From CAINDZ01 sp964399195 (GTDB lineage Bacteria; Krumholzibacteriota; Krumholzibacteriia; LZORAL124-64-63), in contig CAYNPY010000001.1 of NCBI GenBank assembly GCA_964399195.1, positions 1 to 64,000 on the forward strand: a stretch of DNA of 64,000 nucleotides. The letters run 5' to 3'. The notes beneath the pieces were generated by a model that saw nothing but the letters and a program-made list of their open reading frames with translations, made no database searches and was not told where the DNA came from. This document shows positions 17,155 through 25,605 of this stretch, in pieces; positions within the stretch are counted from its first letter, which is position 1, and each line of letters opens with the position of its first letter. Position numbers and translations under genes: made by a program.

Positions 17155-18488
17155 TGCCCGGTCGGGCGGTCGCGCGGGCGCCGGTGGCGGCGGCCTGGCT
17201 GGCGATCGCCGCGGCGGGCTGCGGGTCGCCCGGGGGCGAGACCGGCGGCCCGTACCTGGTGGAGGTGCGCGACGAGGCGACGGGCCTGGCGGTGGCCGGC
17301 GTGAAGCTCGTGCTCATGGACGCCGCGGCCAACCTGCCGCTGGCCGGCCCGGTCGACAGCGATGCGGCCGGGCCCGTCGCGCTCGACGCCGGCCCGGGCG
17401 TCGGGCTGCCGCGCCTGGCTGTCTTCGGCGGCGCGGACTGGGTGGTCCTCGACCAGCCGGACTGGCGGGGCGCGCTCCGGCGCGCCGGCCGCCCCGCCCG
17501 CGCCGGGTCGGCCGCCGCCCTCGCGCCCCCGTTCGCGCCGGCGGTGGTGAACACGGTCCACGTGGGGCGGCGCCGCAACCCCGGCGGCCCGCCGGTGTTC
17601 AGCGGCACGGTCGTCGATGCCGGCACCGGCGCGCCGCTCGAGCGGGCTTTCGTCTCGTTGTCGCCGTGGCCCGTGGCCTACGGCGGCGGCGGCGCGCCGA
17701 GCGACGACGTCACCGGTCCGGACGGGCGCTTCCTGGTGCGCGACATTCCCGTGGCGATGTTCGGCGATACCGGCACCGGTTTCCAGGTGCTGCCACTGGT
17801 GGTCGCGCGCCCCGGCTACCGGACGGCCTTCGTGGTGCACGACCCGCCCGGCGGCCTCGACGCGACCGAGGTCACCGGCCTGGTCGTGGCCCTGATGCCG
17901 GTGGACGCGGCGGACACGGGCGCGCTGCGCGGCCGCGTCCTGCGGGCGGGCGCGCCCGTCGCCGGCCTCGTCGTCGCCCTGGCGCCGTTCGGGGCGAAGG
18001 GGGCCGTCGGCGCCGCCGGTCTGGCTGCGCTCACTGGCGCCGACGGCCGCTTCGCCTTCAGCGGACTGCCTGCCGGCAGCTACCGCGTGCACCCGGGATT
18101 TCTCGTGGGCGACGGCGCCTGGTACGGCGGCGGCCCGGCGGTGGCCGTGGGCGCGGGCGCCGATGCCGACGCGGGAGACGTGCCGGTGCTGCACGAGATC
18201 GTCGCGCTGCCGCCGAGCCCCACCCGCCTGGCCGCCGGCGACACGGTGGCGACCTTCGCCTGGACGGAGGTCCCCGGCGCCGCGCGCTACGGGCTGTTCC
18301 TGGGCGGGGAACTGGTCGCCGAAGCGACGAACGCGAGCCTGACGCTCGCGCTGCCGCCGCTGGCGCCGGGGCGGCACGCCTGGGAGGTCTCCGCGGTCGA
18401 CGCGTCGGGAAGGCCGGCCGGCGCCATGCAGGTGTGGGCCTGGTTCCGGCAGGAGCCGCCGGAAGATCCGCCCGACGGCGCGCGCTGA
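17154..18488 (+). CDS. Lipoprotein with carboxypeptidase-regulatory-like and fibronectin-like domains
   Basis: A 444-residue predicted lipoprotein: signal WLAIAAAGC with the lipid-modified Cys near residue 23. Two or three repeated beta-sandwich modules follow. The pattern FSGTVVDAGTGAPLERAFVSL...DDVTGPDGRFLVRDIP and GALRGRVLRAGAPVAGLVVAL...TGADGRFAFSGLPAGSYRV is that of the CarboxypepD_reg-like/CNA-B fold, often used as a surface spacer or adhesion module. The C-terminal ~90 residues (TVATFAWTEVPGAARYGLFLGGELV) are fibronectin-III-like. No enzyme motif is visible. It overlaps phzF by one base and ends two bases before the convergent ackA stop, with no terminator between. Confidence 0.7.
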   Translation: MPGRAVARAPVAAAWLAIAAAGCGSPGGETGGPYLVEVRDEATGLAVAGVKLVLMDAAANLPLAGPVDSDAAGPVALDAGPGVGLPRLAVFGGADWVVLDQPDWRGALRRAGRPARAGSAAALAPPFAPAVVNTVHVGRRRNPGGPPVFSGTVVDAGTGAPLERAFVSLSPWPVAYGGGGAPSDDVTGPDGRFLVRDIPVAMFGDTGTGFQVLPLVVARPGYRTAFVVHDPPGGLDATEVTGLVVALMPVDAADTGALRGRVLRAGAPVAGLVVALAPFGAKGAVGAAGLAALTGADGRFAFSGLPAGSYRVHPGFLVGDGAWYGGGPAVAVGAGADADAGDVPVLHEIVALPPSPTRLAAGDTVATFAWTEVPGAARYGLFLGGELVAEATNASLTLALPPLAPGRHAWEVSAVDASGRPAGAMQVWAWFRQEPPEDPPDGAR

Positions 18489-18490
18489 GT

Positions 18491-19690
18491 TCAGCCGCGG
18501 ACCAGCTGCGCGGTGTCCCGCGCGATCATCAGCTCCTCGTTCGTCGGCACGATCATGATGCGGACGCGCGAGCTGGATTTGCTGATGATCGACTCGTCGT
18601 GGCGCGTGGCGTTCTTGAACGGGTCCAGCGCGGCGCCGATGGCGTCGAGACCCTTGCAGGCCCACTCGCGGATCAGCGAGGCGTGCTCGCCGACGCCGGC
18701 GGTGAAGATGATGGCGTCGACCCGCCCGAGCGCCACCGCGTAGGCCCCGATGTACTTGCGGATGTGGTAGGCGTACGTCTCCATCGCCAGCCGCGCGCGG
18801 TCGTTGCCCTTGGCGTACTCGCGCTCGACGTCGCGCAGGTCGCTGCTGATGCCGGAGATGCCCAGCAGGCCGCTCTCCTTGTTGAGGATCTTCTCCACGC
18901 CGTTGAGATCCAGGTCCAGCGTGCGCGACAGGAACCCGACCAGCGCGGGGTCGATGTCGCCGCTGCGCGTGCCCATCATCAGGCCCTCGAGCGGGGTTAG
19001 GCCCATCGAGGTGTCCACCGACTTCCCGCCGCGCACCGCCGCCACGGAGGCGCCGTTGCCGAGGTGGCAGCTGATGAAGTTCAGGTCGGCGATGTCGCGC
19101 TCGAGCATCTGCGCCGCCCGCGCGGTCACGTAGCGGTGGCTGGTGCCGTGGAAGCCGTAGCGCCGGATGCGGTGCTCCGTGTAGAGGTGGTAGGGGATGG
19201 GGTAGATGTAAGCCTTGTCCGGCATCGTCTGGTGGAAGGCGGTGTCGAACACGCCCACCTGCGGAACGCCGGGCAGCACGCTCAGCGCGGCCTCGATGCC
19301 CGTGATGTTGGCCGGGTTGTGCAACGGCGCCAGCGGCACGCACTCGCGCAGGGCGTCGATGACGTCGTCGGTGATGACCACCGAGGCCGAGTAGCGCTCG
19401 CCCGCGTGCACGACGCGGTGCCCGATGGCCGAGATCTGCGCCAGCGACTCCAGGACGCCGTACTCCGGGTGCAGGAGCGCCGCCAGCACCAGCTCGCAGG
19501 CGCGAGCGTGGTCGGGGATGGGCAGCTCCTCCGTCACGGCGGGTTTGCCGGCCGGACTGAAGGTATGAATGCCCTGGGCCAGACCGATGCGCTCGATCAG
19601 GCCCTTGGCCCGCTGCGTCTCGCCGTCCATCTCCATGAGCTGGTACTTCAGCGAGCTGCTGCCGCAATTGATCACCAGGACGTTGAACAT
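18491..19690 (-). CDS. ackA: Acetate kinase
   Basis: Interconverts acetyl phosphate plus ADP with acetate plus ATP, the second step of the Pta-AckA acetate pathway. The 399-residue length is standard. Signatures are VLVINCGSSSLKYQLM at the N-terminus (phosphate-binding ASKHA fold), YGFHGTSHRYV, SCHLGNGASVAAVRGGKSVDTSMG and FTAGVGEHASLIRE. It follows pta by 13 bases on the same strand, with GAGGTC upstream of the ATG, so the two are an operon. The C-terminal residues end convergently against the lipoprotein gene at 17154-18488. Confidence 0.97.
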   Translation of the reverse strand: MFNVLVINCGSSSLKYQLMEMDGETQRAKGLIERIGLAQGIHTFSPAGKPAVTEELPIPDHARACELVLAALLHPEYGVLESLAQISAIGHRVVHAGERYSASVVITDDVIDALRECVPLAPLHNPANITGIEAALSVLPGVPQVGVFDTAFHQTMPDKAYIYPIPYHLYTEHRIRRYGFHGTSHRYVTARAAQMLERDIADLNFISCHLGNGASVAAVRGGKSVDTSMGLTPLEGLMMGTRSGDIDPALVGFLSRTLDLDLNGVEKILNKESGLLGISGISSDLRDVEREYAKGNDRARLAMETYAYHIRKYIGAYAVALGRVDAIIFTAGVGEHASLIREWACKGLDAIGAALDPFKNATRHDESIISKSSSRVRIMIVPTNEELMIARDTAQLVRG

Positions 19691-19703
19691 CGCGCGCGCG
19701 ACC

Positions 19704-20699
19704 TCAGGCGCTCTGCAGCGCGGTGATGGCGGCCACGTTGACGATGTCGTCGACGCTGCAGCCGCGCGACAGGTCGTTGACGCCGCGGGCCATGCCCTGC
19801 AGCACCGGGCCCACGGCCTCGGCCCCGGCCAGCCGCTGCACCAGCTTGTAGCCGATGTTGCCGGCGTCGAGGTCCGGGAAGATCAGCACGTTGGCGCCTC
19901 CCGCCACGGCGCTTCCCGGCGCCTTGCGCGAGCCGATGTCCGGCACCAGCGCGGCGTCGGCCTGCAGCGGCCCGTCGACGGCCAGTCCGGGCGCCTTGCG
20001 GCGCACGATCTCCAGCGCGGCCACGACCTTGTCGACGTCGGCGCCGCTGCCGCTGCCCATCGTGCTGAAGCTGAGCATGGCCACCTTCGGCTCGAAGCCG
20101 CACAGCGCCTTCGCCGTGGCGGCGCTGGCGATGGCGATGTCGGCCAGCTGCTCGGGGTCCGGCTGCGGGTTGACCGCGCAGTCGCCGAACACCAGACGAC
20201 CCTCGTCGCCGAACTCCCAGCCCTCCTTGACCATGACGAAGCAGCTCGAGACGATCGACGTGCCGGGCGCCATGCCGACGATCTGGAAGCCCGCCCGCAG
20301 CACGTTGCCGGTCGAGTTGACCGCGCCGGCGACCATGCCGTCGGCCAGCCCCCGGCGGACCAGCATCGCGCCGAAGAACAGCGGGTCTTCCAGCGTGCGG
20401 GCCGCTTCACTCTCGGTCATGCCCTTGTGGCGGCGCAGCTCGAAGTACTCGCGCGCGAATTCGGCCCGGTAGGTCGAGCGGGCCGGGTCGATCACGCGCA
20501 ATCCGGCCGCGTCCAGCCCCAGCGCGGCGGCTTTCGCGGCCACGTCCGCCTCGGCCCCCAGCACGACGACGTGGGCGAAGCCCTCGTCGCGGATCCGGGC
20601 GGCGGCCTTCAGGGTGCGGTCGTCGAGCAGGCACTCGGGCAGGACGATCGTCCTGCCCAGGCGGGCGGCCCGCGCGCGCAGGGTGGCGGTGAAGTCCAT
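19704..20699 (-). CDS. pta: Phosphate acetyltransferase (short form)
   Basis: Transfers acetyl from acetyl-CoA to phosphate, making acetyl phosphate for AckA. At 331 residues it is the short catalytic-only form, without the N-terminal regulatory domains of E. coli Pta. Recognised blocks are RTIVLPECLLDDRTLKAAA near the start, the central ADGMVAGAVNSTGNVLRAG and MLSFSTMGSGSG, and the C-terminal NVLIFPDLDAGNIGYKLVQR. ATG at 20699 has GGAGG seven bases upstream. Its neighbour upstream is the Rrf2 regulator; a strong hairpin between them suggests separate transcripts or partial read-through. Confidence 0.95.
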   Translation of the reverse strand: MDFTATLRARAARLGRTIVLPECLLDDRTLKAAARIRDEGFAHVVVLGAEADVAAKAAALGLDAAGLRVIDPARSTYRAEFAREYFELRRHKGMTESEAARTLEDPLFFGAMLVRRGLADGMVAGAVNSTGNVLRAGFQIVGMAPGTSIVSSCFVMVKEGWEFGDEGRLVFGDCAVNPQPDPEQLADIAIASAATAKALCGFEPKVAMLSFSTMGSGSGADVDKVVAALEIVRRKAPGLAVDGPLQADAALVPDIGSRKAPGSAVAGGANVLIFPDLDAGNIGYKLVQRLAGAEAVGPVLQGMARGVNDLSRGCSVDDIVNVAAITALQSA

Positions 20700-20756
20700 G
20701 TTCAGCCTCCGGGAGGGGCGGCGGGCCGGCGCCCGGCCGCGTCGTGGGCGCGACGC

Positions 20757-20781
20757 GGCTCCCGGCACCGGGCCGGGAGCC
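20757..20781 (-). terminator. Hairpin at the 3' end of the Rrf2 gene
   Basis: A perfect 10-bp stem (GGCTCCCGGC with GCCGGGAGCC) and a five-base loop, about 20 bases beyond the Rrf2 stop and 58 bases before pta. There is no U-tract. It may terminate or attenuate transcription between the regulator and pta-ackA. Confidence 0.5.
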
Positions 20782-20799
20782 GGCGGCGCCGCGGTCCGC

Positions 20800-21264
20800 T
20801 CAGTGCTGCCCGGCCGGACTGCCGGCGTCCAGCGCCTGGAGATCCAGGCCGCCCTCGTCGCGCATCGCGCGGATCAGGTCGGCCAGCGTGAACCCGTTCC
20901 AGAATTCCTTGAGGCGCCGGTCCAGCAGAGTCCAGATCGATCGCGTCAGGCAGCCGTCGGCGCGATCGCAGGTCTGCGGCTCGGGCACGCAGTCCACCGG
21001 CGCCGTGTGCGCGTCGAGGGCGCCGATGACGTCCCACAGCGTGACCTCGGAAGGCGGACGGCTCAGCGTGTAGCCGCCGCGCACGCCCTTGCGGCTGACG
21101 ATCAGGCCGGAGCGGCGCAGCGCCCCGACGACCTGCTCGAGGTATTTGCCGCTGATCTCCTGGCTCTCGGCGATGGCGCTGATGGGAACCGGTTCGCCGC
21201 CGTAGTGCTCGGCGATCTGCAGGATGGCGCGCAACCCGTAGCGGACTCTCGTATTGACCTTCAT
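20800..21264 (-). CDS. Rrf2-family transcription regulator, IscR-like with three cysteines
   Basis: A 154-residue winged-helix regulator. The N-terminus MKVNTRVRYGLRAILQIAEH and the SQEISGKYLEQVVGALRRSGLIVSRKGVRGGYTLSR helix-turn-helix/wing are typical Rrf2. Three cysteines at residues 92, 99 and 105 match the [2Fe-2S]-binding region of IscR (92, 98, 104 in E. coli). The IscR His ligand in the following CLTHALW motif is replaced by Arg (CLTRSIW). I infer a redox or iron-sulphur sensor. It is divergent from adenosine deaminase, with an inverted repeat in the shared gap that could be its operator. ATG at 21264 is chosen because the family fold begins there. Confidence 0.9.
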   Translation of the reverse strand: MKVNTRVRYGLRAILQIAEHYGGEPVPISAIAESQEISGKYLEQVVGALRRSGLIVSRKGVRGGYTLSRPPSEVTLWDVIGALDAHTAPVDCVPEPQTCDRADGCLTRSIWTLLDRRLKEFWNGFTLADLIRAMRDEGGLDLQALDAGSPAGQH

Positions 21265-21375
21265 CGCAGTGCCTGCCCCGCTCGCGGACCCGCTGCGGAT
21301 CCGCCACCTCCCCGCGGGCGGGCACCCCGGTTGGCGCCGTTCGGCGTCACGGGCGCCCGCGCCCAAGTGATTGCC

Positions 21376-21423
21376 TACGGTCGAAATCTATCGCCGCGGG
21401 GTCCGGAAGTCCAAGAACTTCCG
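21376..21423 (-). promoter_or_regulatory. Candidate Rrf2 promoter overlapping a 7-bp inverted repeat operator
   Basis: A perfect inverted repeat CGGAAGT-6 nt-ACTTCCG occupies 21404-21423. On the minus strand TTGGAC inside it could serve as -35, with TAGATT 18 bases downstream as -10, directing the Rrf2 gene. The symmetry and spacing resemble Rrf2-family operators in general form. Autoregulation is inferred. Confidence 0.45.
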
Positions 21424-21429
21424 CTGCCC

Positions 21430-21458
21430 TTTACACGGCGCGCATTCCTGCTTAACGT
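21430..21458 (+). promoter_or_regulatory. Candidate promoter for adenosine deaminase
   Basis: TTTACA (21430-21435), a 17-base spacer, and TAACGT (21453-21458). The -35 matches five of six consensus bases, the -10 only three. It starts seven bases after the inverted repeat at 21404-21423, so a regulator bound there could affect both directions. Confidence 0.4.
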
Positions 21459-21528
21459 GCCCGGAATTTACCCGGACCCGGGCCGGCCCGAAGACGGGCG
21501 CCGGCCGGCCCCAGCGAAAAGGAGAATC

Positions 21529-22557
21529 ATGACCTCACAGGACAGGCGGGAGTTCATCCGCACGCTGAATCTGTCGGACATCCACCGCCACTTCGACGGC
21601 TCGATCCGGCCGGCCACCCTCTGGGAACTCTCCGAGAAGTACTACAGCGCCGTGCCCGGCCTCGATTTCGAGCAGTTCCGGCACTATCTGCAGTGGGACG
21701 AGAAGACCGACAGCACCCTGCTCGACTACCTCGACAAGTTCCACGTTCCCCTGCAGTACACGCAGTTCTACGACAACATCAAGCGGATCGCCTACGAACT
21801 GGCCGAGGACGCCTACCTGGACGGCGTGCGCCTGCTGGAGCTGCGCATCAACCCGCTGATCCACCGGCGCGCCGGCCTGACCAGCCGCCAGGTGCTCGCG
21901 GCCACGCGCAAGGGCTTCGACGCCTTCACGGAGAAGCACCCGGACTTCAAGGTGGGCATCATCGTCATCGCGATGCGCAACCACGGCGGCAACATGGCGC
22001 GCATCCTCCTGCGGGAGATCCTCGGCGAGAAAGAGGAGTTCCACAACGGCGCCGGCGTCGTCGGCTTCGACATCGCGGGCCATGAGGCGCCCTTCCCGCC
22101 CATCCTGTTCAAGGACGCCTACGCCCTGGCCGCGAAGATGGGCTTGAAGACCACCGCCCACGCCGGCGAGAGCGAGGGCCCCGAGCGCATCTGGGAGGCG
22201 CTCGAGAACCTGAACCCCGACCGCATCGGCCACGGCACCAGCGCCGGGCAGGACCCCGAGCTGATGAAGCGCCTGGCCCGCGACGGCATCTATCTGGAGG
22301 TCTGCCTGTCGTCGAACCTCCAGACGGGCGCCGTGCCTTCGCTGCAGGAACACCCGCTGCCCCGGTTTCTGGATGCCGGCATCAAGGTGGCGCTCTGCAC
22401 CGACAACCCCACCGTCAGCAGCACGACCCTGTCGCGCGAATACGAGCTGGCGATGGAGACCTTCGGCTTCAGCGAGGACGACATGCGCGCCATCGCCCGC
22501 ATGTCCTGCCGCGGCACCTTTCTGGCCGGCGGCTGCCCGGAGGCGGGCGGCGGCTGA
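21529..22557 (+). CDS. add: Adenosine deaminase
   Basis: Zinc-dependent hydrolytic deamination of adenosine (or deoxyadenosine) to inosine in purine salvage. The 342-residue protein has the metal His pair in SDIHRHFDGSIR (His19, His21), the catalytic TTAHAGESEG block, DRIGHGTSA with the catalytic His, and CTDNPTVSSTTLSREYEL, where the usual Asp-Asp reads Asp-Asn, a variant I recall in other bacterial enzymes. The ATG at 21529 follows an ideal AAGGAGA. It is monocistronic or leads toward the phosphofructokinase gene, which has its own promoter. A related deaminase specificity (adenine, for example) cannot be fully excluded. Confidence 0.9.
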   Translation: MTSQDRREFIRTLNLSDIHRHFDGSIRPATLWELSEKYYSAVPGLDFEQFRHYLQWDEKTDSTLLDYLDKFHVPLQYTQFYDNIKRIAYELAEDAYLDGVRLLELRINPLIHRRAGLTSRQVLAATRKGFDAFTEKHPDFKVGIIVIAMRNHGGNMARILLREILGEKEEFHNGAGVVGFDIAGHEAPFPPILFKDAYALAAKMGLKTTAHAGESEGPERIWEALENLNPDRIGHGTSAGQDPELMKRLARDGIYLEVCLSSNLQTGAVPSLQEHPLPRFLDAGIKVALCTDNPTVSSTTLSREYELAMETFGFSEDDMRAIARMSCRGTFLAGGCPEAGGG

Positions 22558-22589
22558 GCCGGCGCCGGGCGGAAGGCCGCCGGCGGGAC

Positions 22590-22618
22590 TTGCCGCGCCC
22601 TGCCCGCGAACCGATAAT
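22590..22618 (+). promoter_or_regulatory. Sigma70-like promoter for phosphofructokinase
   Basis: TTGCCG (22590-22595), a 17-base spacer, and GATAAT (22613-22618), which matches the -10 at five of six positions. The start of transcription should be near 22625, giving a leader of about 40 bases containing AGGAGG before the ATG at 22665. Confidence 0.5.
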
Positions 22619-22664
22619 GCACGGTCGGGCGGGGAAAACGGTTTCAGCAGGAGGATGAGGGGAC

Positions 22665-23828
22665 ATGTCCAGGAAACTGCGCCGCATCGCGATCCTGACC
22701 GGGGGCGGCGACGTGCCGGGCCTCAACGCGGCCATCAAGCAGGTCGTCACCAGGGCCAAGAACGAGGGCATCGCGGTCGTGGGCATCCGCCGCGGCTGGG
22801 GCGGGCTTATCAACTACCGGCCCGAGGCCGACGAGGACTGGAACCGCCACTGGCGGACGGAGCTGGACTGGACCCATGTGCGGACCATCGACCGCACCGG
22901 CGGCACCTTCCTGCACACCTCGCGCACGAACCCGGGCCGGGTGAAGGAGAAGGACATGCCGGAGCACCTGCACCGGCCCGACCGCTCCTACCCGGCTGAC
23001 CTGACCGACGTCGTGGTGGCGAATCTCGAGCACCTCCAGATCGACGCGCTGGTCCCCATCGGCGGCGACGACACGCTCAGCTACGCGGCGCGCCTGCACC
23101 AGGCGGGCTACCCGCAGGTGGCGATCCCCAAGACGATGGACAACGACGTCTACGGGACCGACTTCTGCATCGGGTTCAGCACGGCCGTGACGCGTTCGGT
23201 GCAGGCCATCAGCGACCTGCGGACGCCGATCGGCTCGCACGAGCGCATCGGCCTGGTCGAACTGTTCGGACGCAACAGCGGCGAGACCTGCCTCGTCTCC
23301 AGCTACCTGGCGCACGTCGACCGCGCGGTCATCAGCGAGGTGCCGTTCGACATCGAGCGCCTGGCCGAGATGATCAACCGCGACAAGCGCGACAACCCGA
23401 GCCACTACGCGATGGTCACGATCAGCGAGGGCGCCGTCCCCCACGGCGGGGGCATCGTCGAGACCGGCGAGGAGGACGCCTACGGCCATCGCAAACTGGG
23501 CGGCGTCGGCATGTGGGCGGCCGAGCAGCTGAAGAGGCTGACCGGGCACGGCATCACCTACCAGCAGCTCGGCTACATGATGCGCTGCGGCGCTCCCGAC
23601 GCGCTGGACCGCATGGTGGCCATGAACTTCGGCAACCTGGCGATGGACCTGCTGCTGGAGGGCCGCACCGGCCTGATGACGGCGCTGCGCGACGGCCGCT
23701 ACGCGGCGGTGGACCTGGCGGCCATCACCAGCGGCGTCAAGCGCGTGGACGTCGCCCGCTTCTACGACCCGCGCGAGTACCGCCCGGTCATCCGCGGCGT
23801 CGAGGCGCTGCCGATGTTCCTGCGCTGA
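22665..23828 (+). CDS. pfp: 6-phosphofructokinase, predicted pyrophosphate-dependent
   Basis: Phosphorylates fructose 6-phosphate in glycolysis. The 387-residue protein has the PFK fold with ILTGGGDVPGLNAAI at the N-terminus. Two discriminating positions point to PPi rather than ATP as phosphoryl donor: GGDDT (133-137) has Asp where ATP enzymes have Gly (GGDGS), and PKTMDND (155-161) has Lys where ATP enzymes have Gly (PGTIDND). The PPi enzyme is reversible. FGRNSGE (about 204-210) is the substrate-binding segment. It has its own promoter and no close operon partner. The donor assignment is inferred from these residues only. Confidence 0.9.
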   Translation: MSRKLRRIAILTGGGDVPGLNAAIKQVVTRAKNEGIAVVGIRRGWGGLINYRPEADEDWNRHWRTELDWTHVRTIDRTGGTFLHTSRTNPGRVKEKDMPEHLHRPDRSYPADLTDVVVANLEHLQIDALVPIGGDDTLSYAARLHQAGYPQVAIPKTMDNDVYGTDFCIGFSTAVTRSVQAISDLRTPIGSHERIGLVELFGRNSGETCLVSSYLAHVDRAVISEVPFDIERLAEMINRDKRDNPSHYAMVTISEGAVPHGGGIVETGEEDAYGHRKLGGVGMWAAEQLKRLTGHGITYQQLGYMMRCGAPDALDRMVAMNFGNLAMDLLLEGRTGLMTALRDGRYAAVDLAAITSGVKRVDVARFYDPREYRPVIRGVEALPMFLR

Positions 23829-23907
23829 GCGCCAGACCGCTCCGCCACCGAGCGCCCGCGCCTTCTGGCCGCTGGACGGCGCGGGCGCGGGCGCGTATGC
23901 TCCCGCA

Positions 23908-25605
23908 ATGCCTCGCCCGCGCCTCATCCGCCTGCTGATCGCCCTCGGCATCCTGGCCGCGGGCGCCGGGCTGCTGCGGGGCTACACCACCGACGACACG
24001 TTCATCCACCTGCGTTACGCGCAGCACCTGCTCGAGCGCGGCGAGATCGCCTTCAACCCCGGCGAGCCCACCTACGGCGCGACCAGTCCCCTGTGGATCT
24101 TCGGTCTGGCCCTGCTGCTGAAGCTGGGCGCGGCGCCGGACCTGGCGGCCTGGCTGCTGGGGGCGCTCTGCGGCCTGGGCGTGGTGCTGGTCGCCGACGG
24201 CATCCTCTGCCGCTTCACCTATCCCGAGCGCTGGAAGGCGATCGTGCTCGCGCTGATCGTCGCCGAGCCGTGGTTCCTGCGCTGGACGTTCTCCGGCATG
24301 GAGACGCCGCTGGCGACCCTGGCGCTGCTGGTGCTGTTGTGGCCCCTGGTCTCGGGCCGGGACCTCGGCTGGGGCGTCACCCGCGAGCCGCTGTGGCAAC
24401 GCTACCTGGGCTGGGGCGTGGCGGCTGGCCTGGCCGGCCTGGTGCGCCCGGAGTTCCTGCTCCTGGCGCCGGCCGCCCTGCCCGTCCTGCTGTGGTTCGA
24501 GTACTACCGCGCCAGCGCCGTCGGCGGGGTGAAGGCCCGGCACCGGGCGCGCCCCGTCGCCCCGGCCGTCGCCGCGGCCGCCGGCTGGCTGGCCGCGGCG
24601 GGTCCCTGGCTGCTCTACGCGCGCTGGGCCTTCGGGGGCGCGCTGCCGGACACGGCCGCGGCCAAGAGCGGCGCACCGGCCGGCGACCCGCTCGCGCTGG
24701 CCGGGGGCCTCTGGCAGGCGGCGAAGCCGCTGCTGGCGGTGGCGGGCTTCTACGTCCTGGTGCCCGTCGTGCTGGTCGTGCTGGTCCTGGCCTCGCGGCG
24801 CGAACCGGTCGAGGAGCCCGATGAAGAGGGGGCCGACGCGACGGAGCCGGCCGCTGAAGCCGCGCCGCCCGGCTCGTTCGGCGCCTGGTCGGTCTGGGGT
24901 CCGGTCGCCTTCGTCGGCGTGGCCGTGACGTGGACGGTGCTGCTGCTGGGGGGCTACGCGGCGCGCGGGGTCTGGGTGATCTCGCGCTACGTCAGCCCCC
25001 TGGTGCCGGTCGGCGTGCTGGCCCTGAGCCTGCTGGTGGAGTGGCTGTTGCACGGCCCGGGGCTCAGCCGGGCCGCCCGCCGGGCGGGCCGGGCGGTGGC
25101 GCTCGCCGGCATCGCCCTGGGGCTGGGCGTGAATGCCTGGATCTTCGGCGCACAGGTCGTGCCGCATGCGCGGGCGTTCCCGCCGGGAGTGCGCGAGTGC
25201 TACGGCGGCATCGGCCGCTGGCTGGCGGCCAACCTCGAACCCGGGGGCACGGTGGCGGCGCTGGACATCGGCGCGGTCGCCGCCCACAGCGACCGGCGCG
25301 TCCTGGACCTGATGGGGCTGGTCAGCCCGTCGGTGCGGGAGCTGGGGCGGCGGCAGGGCTTCGCCGCCATGGTCGAGTCCGGCTCCTGGCTCCGGGCCGA
25401 GCCGGACCACCCGCCGGCCTACCTGGTCGACCGCACCGACGGTCCGCCGCGCTGGCAGGGGCGCACCGTGGAAGGCGTCCGCTTCGAGCTGCTGCAGACG
25501 TGCGAACTGGCCGGCGTCGGGCTGCGCGAGAGCCAGACGTGGACCGTGGCCCTCTACCGCCTGGAGCCCGTGGCCAGGCTCGCCAGTCCGCCCGCCGGCG
25601 GGTAG
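23908..25605 (+). CDS. Polytopic membrane protein, GT-C glycosyltransferase-like
   Basis: A 565-residue protein with about ten to twelve membrane segments. The first extracytoplasmic loop has YTTDDTFIHLRYAQHLLERGEIAFNPGEP (shown here in part as motif TTDDTFIHLRYA), where the Asp-Asp pair is where GT-C family enzymes place a catalytic acid. A hydrophilic insert lies near residues 290-325, and the C-terminal ~130 residues (from about GVRECYGGIGRWLA) form a soluble domain with DIGAVAAHSDRRVLDLMGLVSP. Proteins of this architecture are common but mostly uncharacterised; lipid-linked sugar transfer is inferred. Its 3' end overlaps the convergent phosphatase gene by 52 bases. Confidence 0.7.
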   Translation: MPRPRLIRLLIALGILAAGAGLLRGYTTDDTFIHLRYAQHLLERGEIAFNPGEPTYGATSPLWIFGLALLLKLGAAPDLAAWLLGALCGLGVVLVADGILCRFTYPERWKAIVLALIVAEPWFLRWTFSGMETPLATLALLVLLWPLVSGRDLGWGVTREPLWQRYLGWGVAAGLAGLVRPEFLLLAPAALPVLLWFEYYRASAVGGVKARHRARPVAPAVAAAAGWLAAAGPWLLYARWAFGGALPDTAAAKSGAPAGDPLALAGGLWQAAKPLLAVAGFYVLVPVVLVVLVLASRREPVEEPDEEGADATEPAAEAAPPGSFGAWSVWGPVAFVGVAVTWTVLLLGGYAARGVWVISRYVSPLVPVGVLALSLLVEWLLHGPGLSRAARRAGRAVALAGIALGLGVNAWIFGAQVVPHARAFPPGVRECYGGIGRWLAANLEPGGTVAALDIGAVAAHSDRRVLDLMGLVSPSVRELGRRQGFAAMVESGSWLRAEPDHPPAYLVDRTDGPPRWQGRTVEGVRFELLQTCELAGVGLRESQTWTVALYRLEPVARLASPPAGG

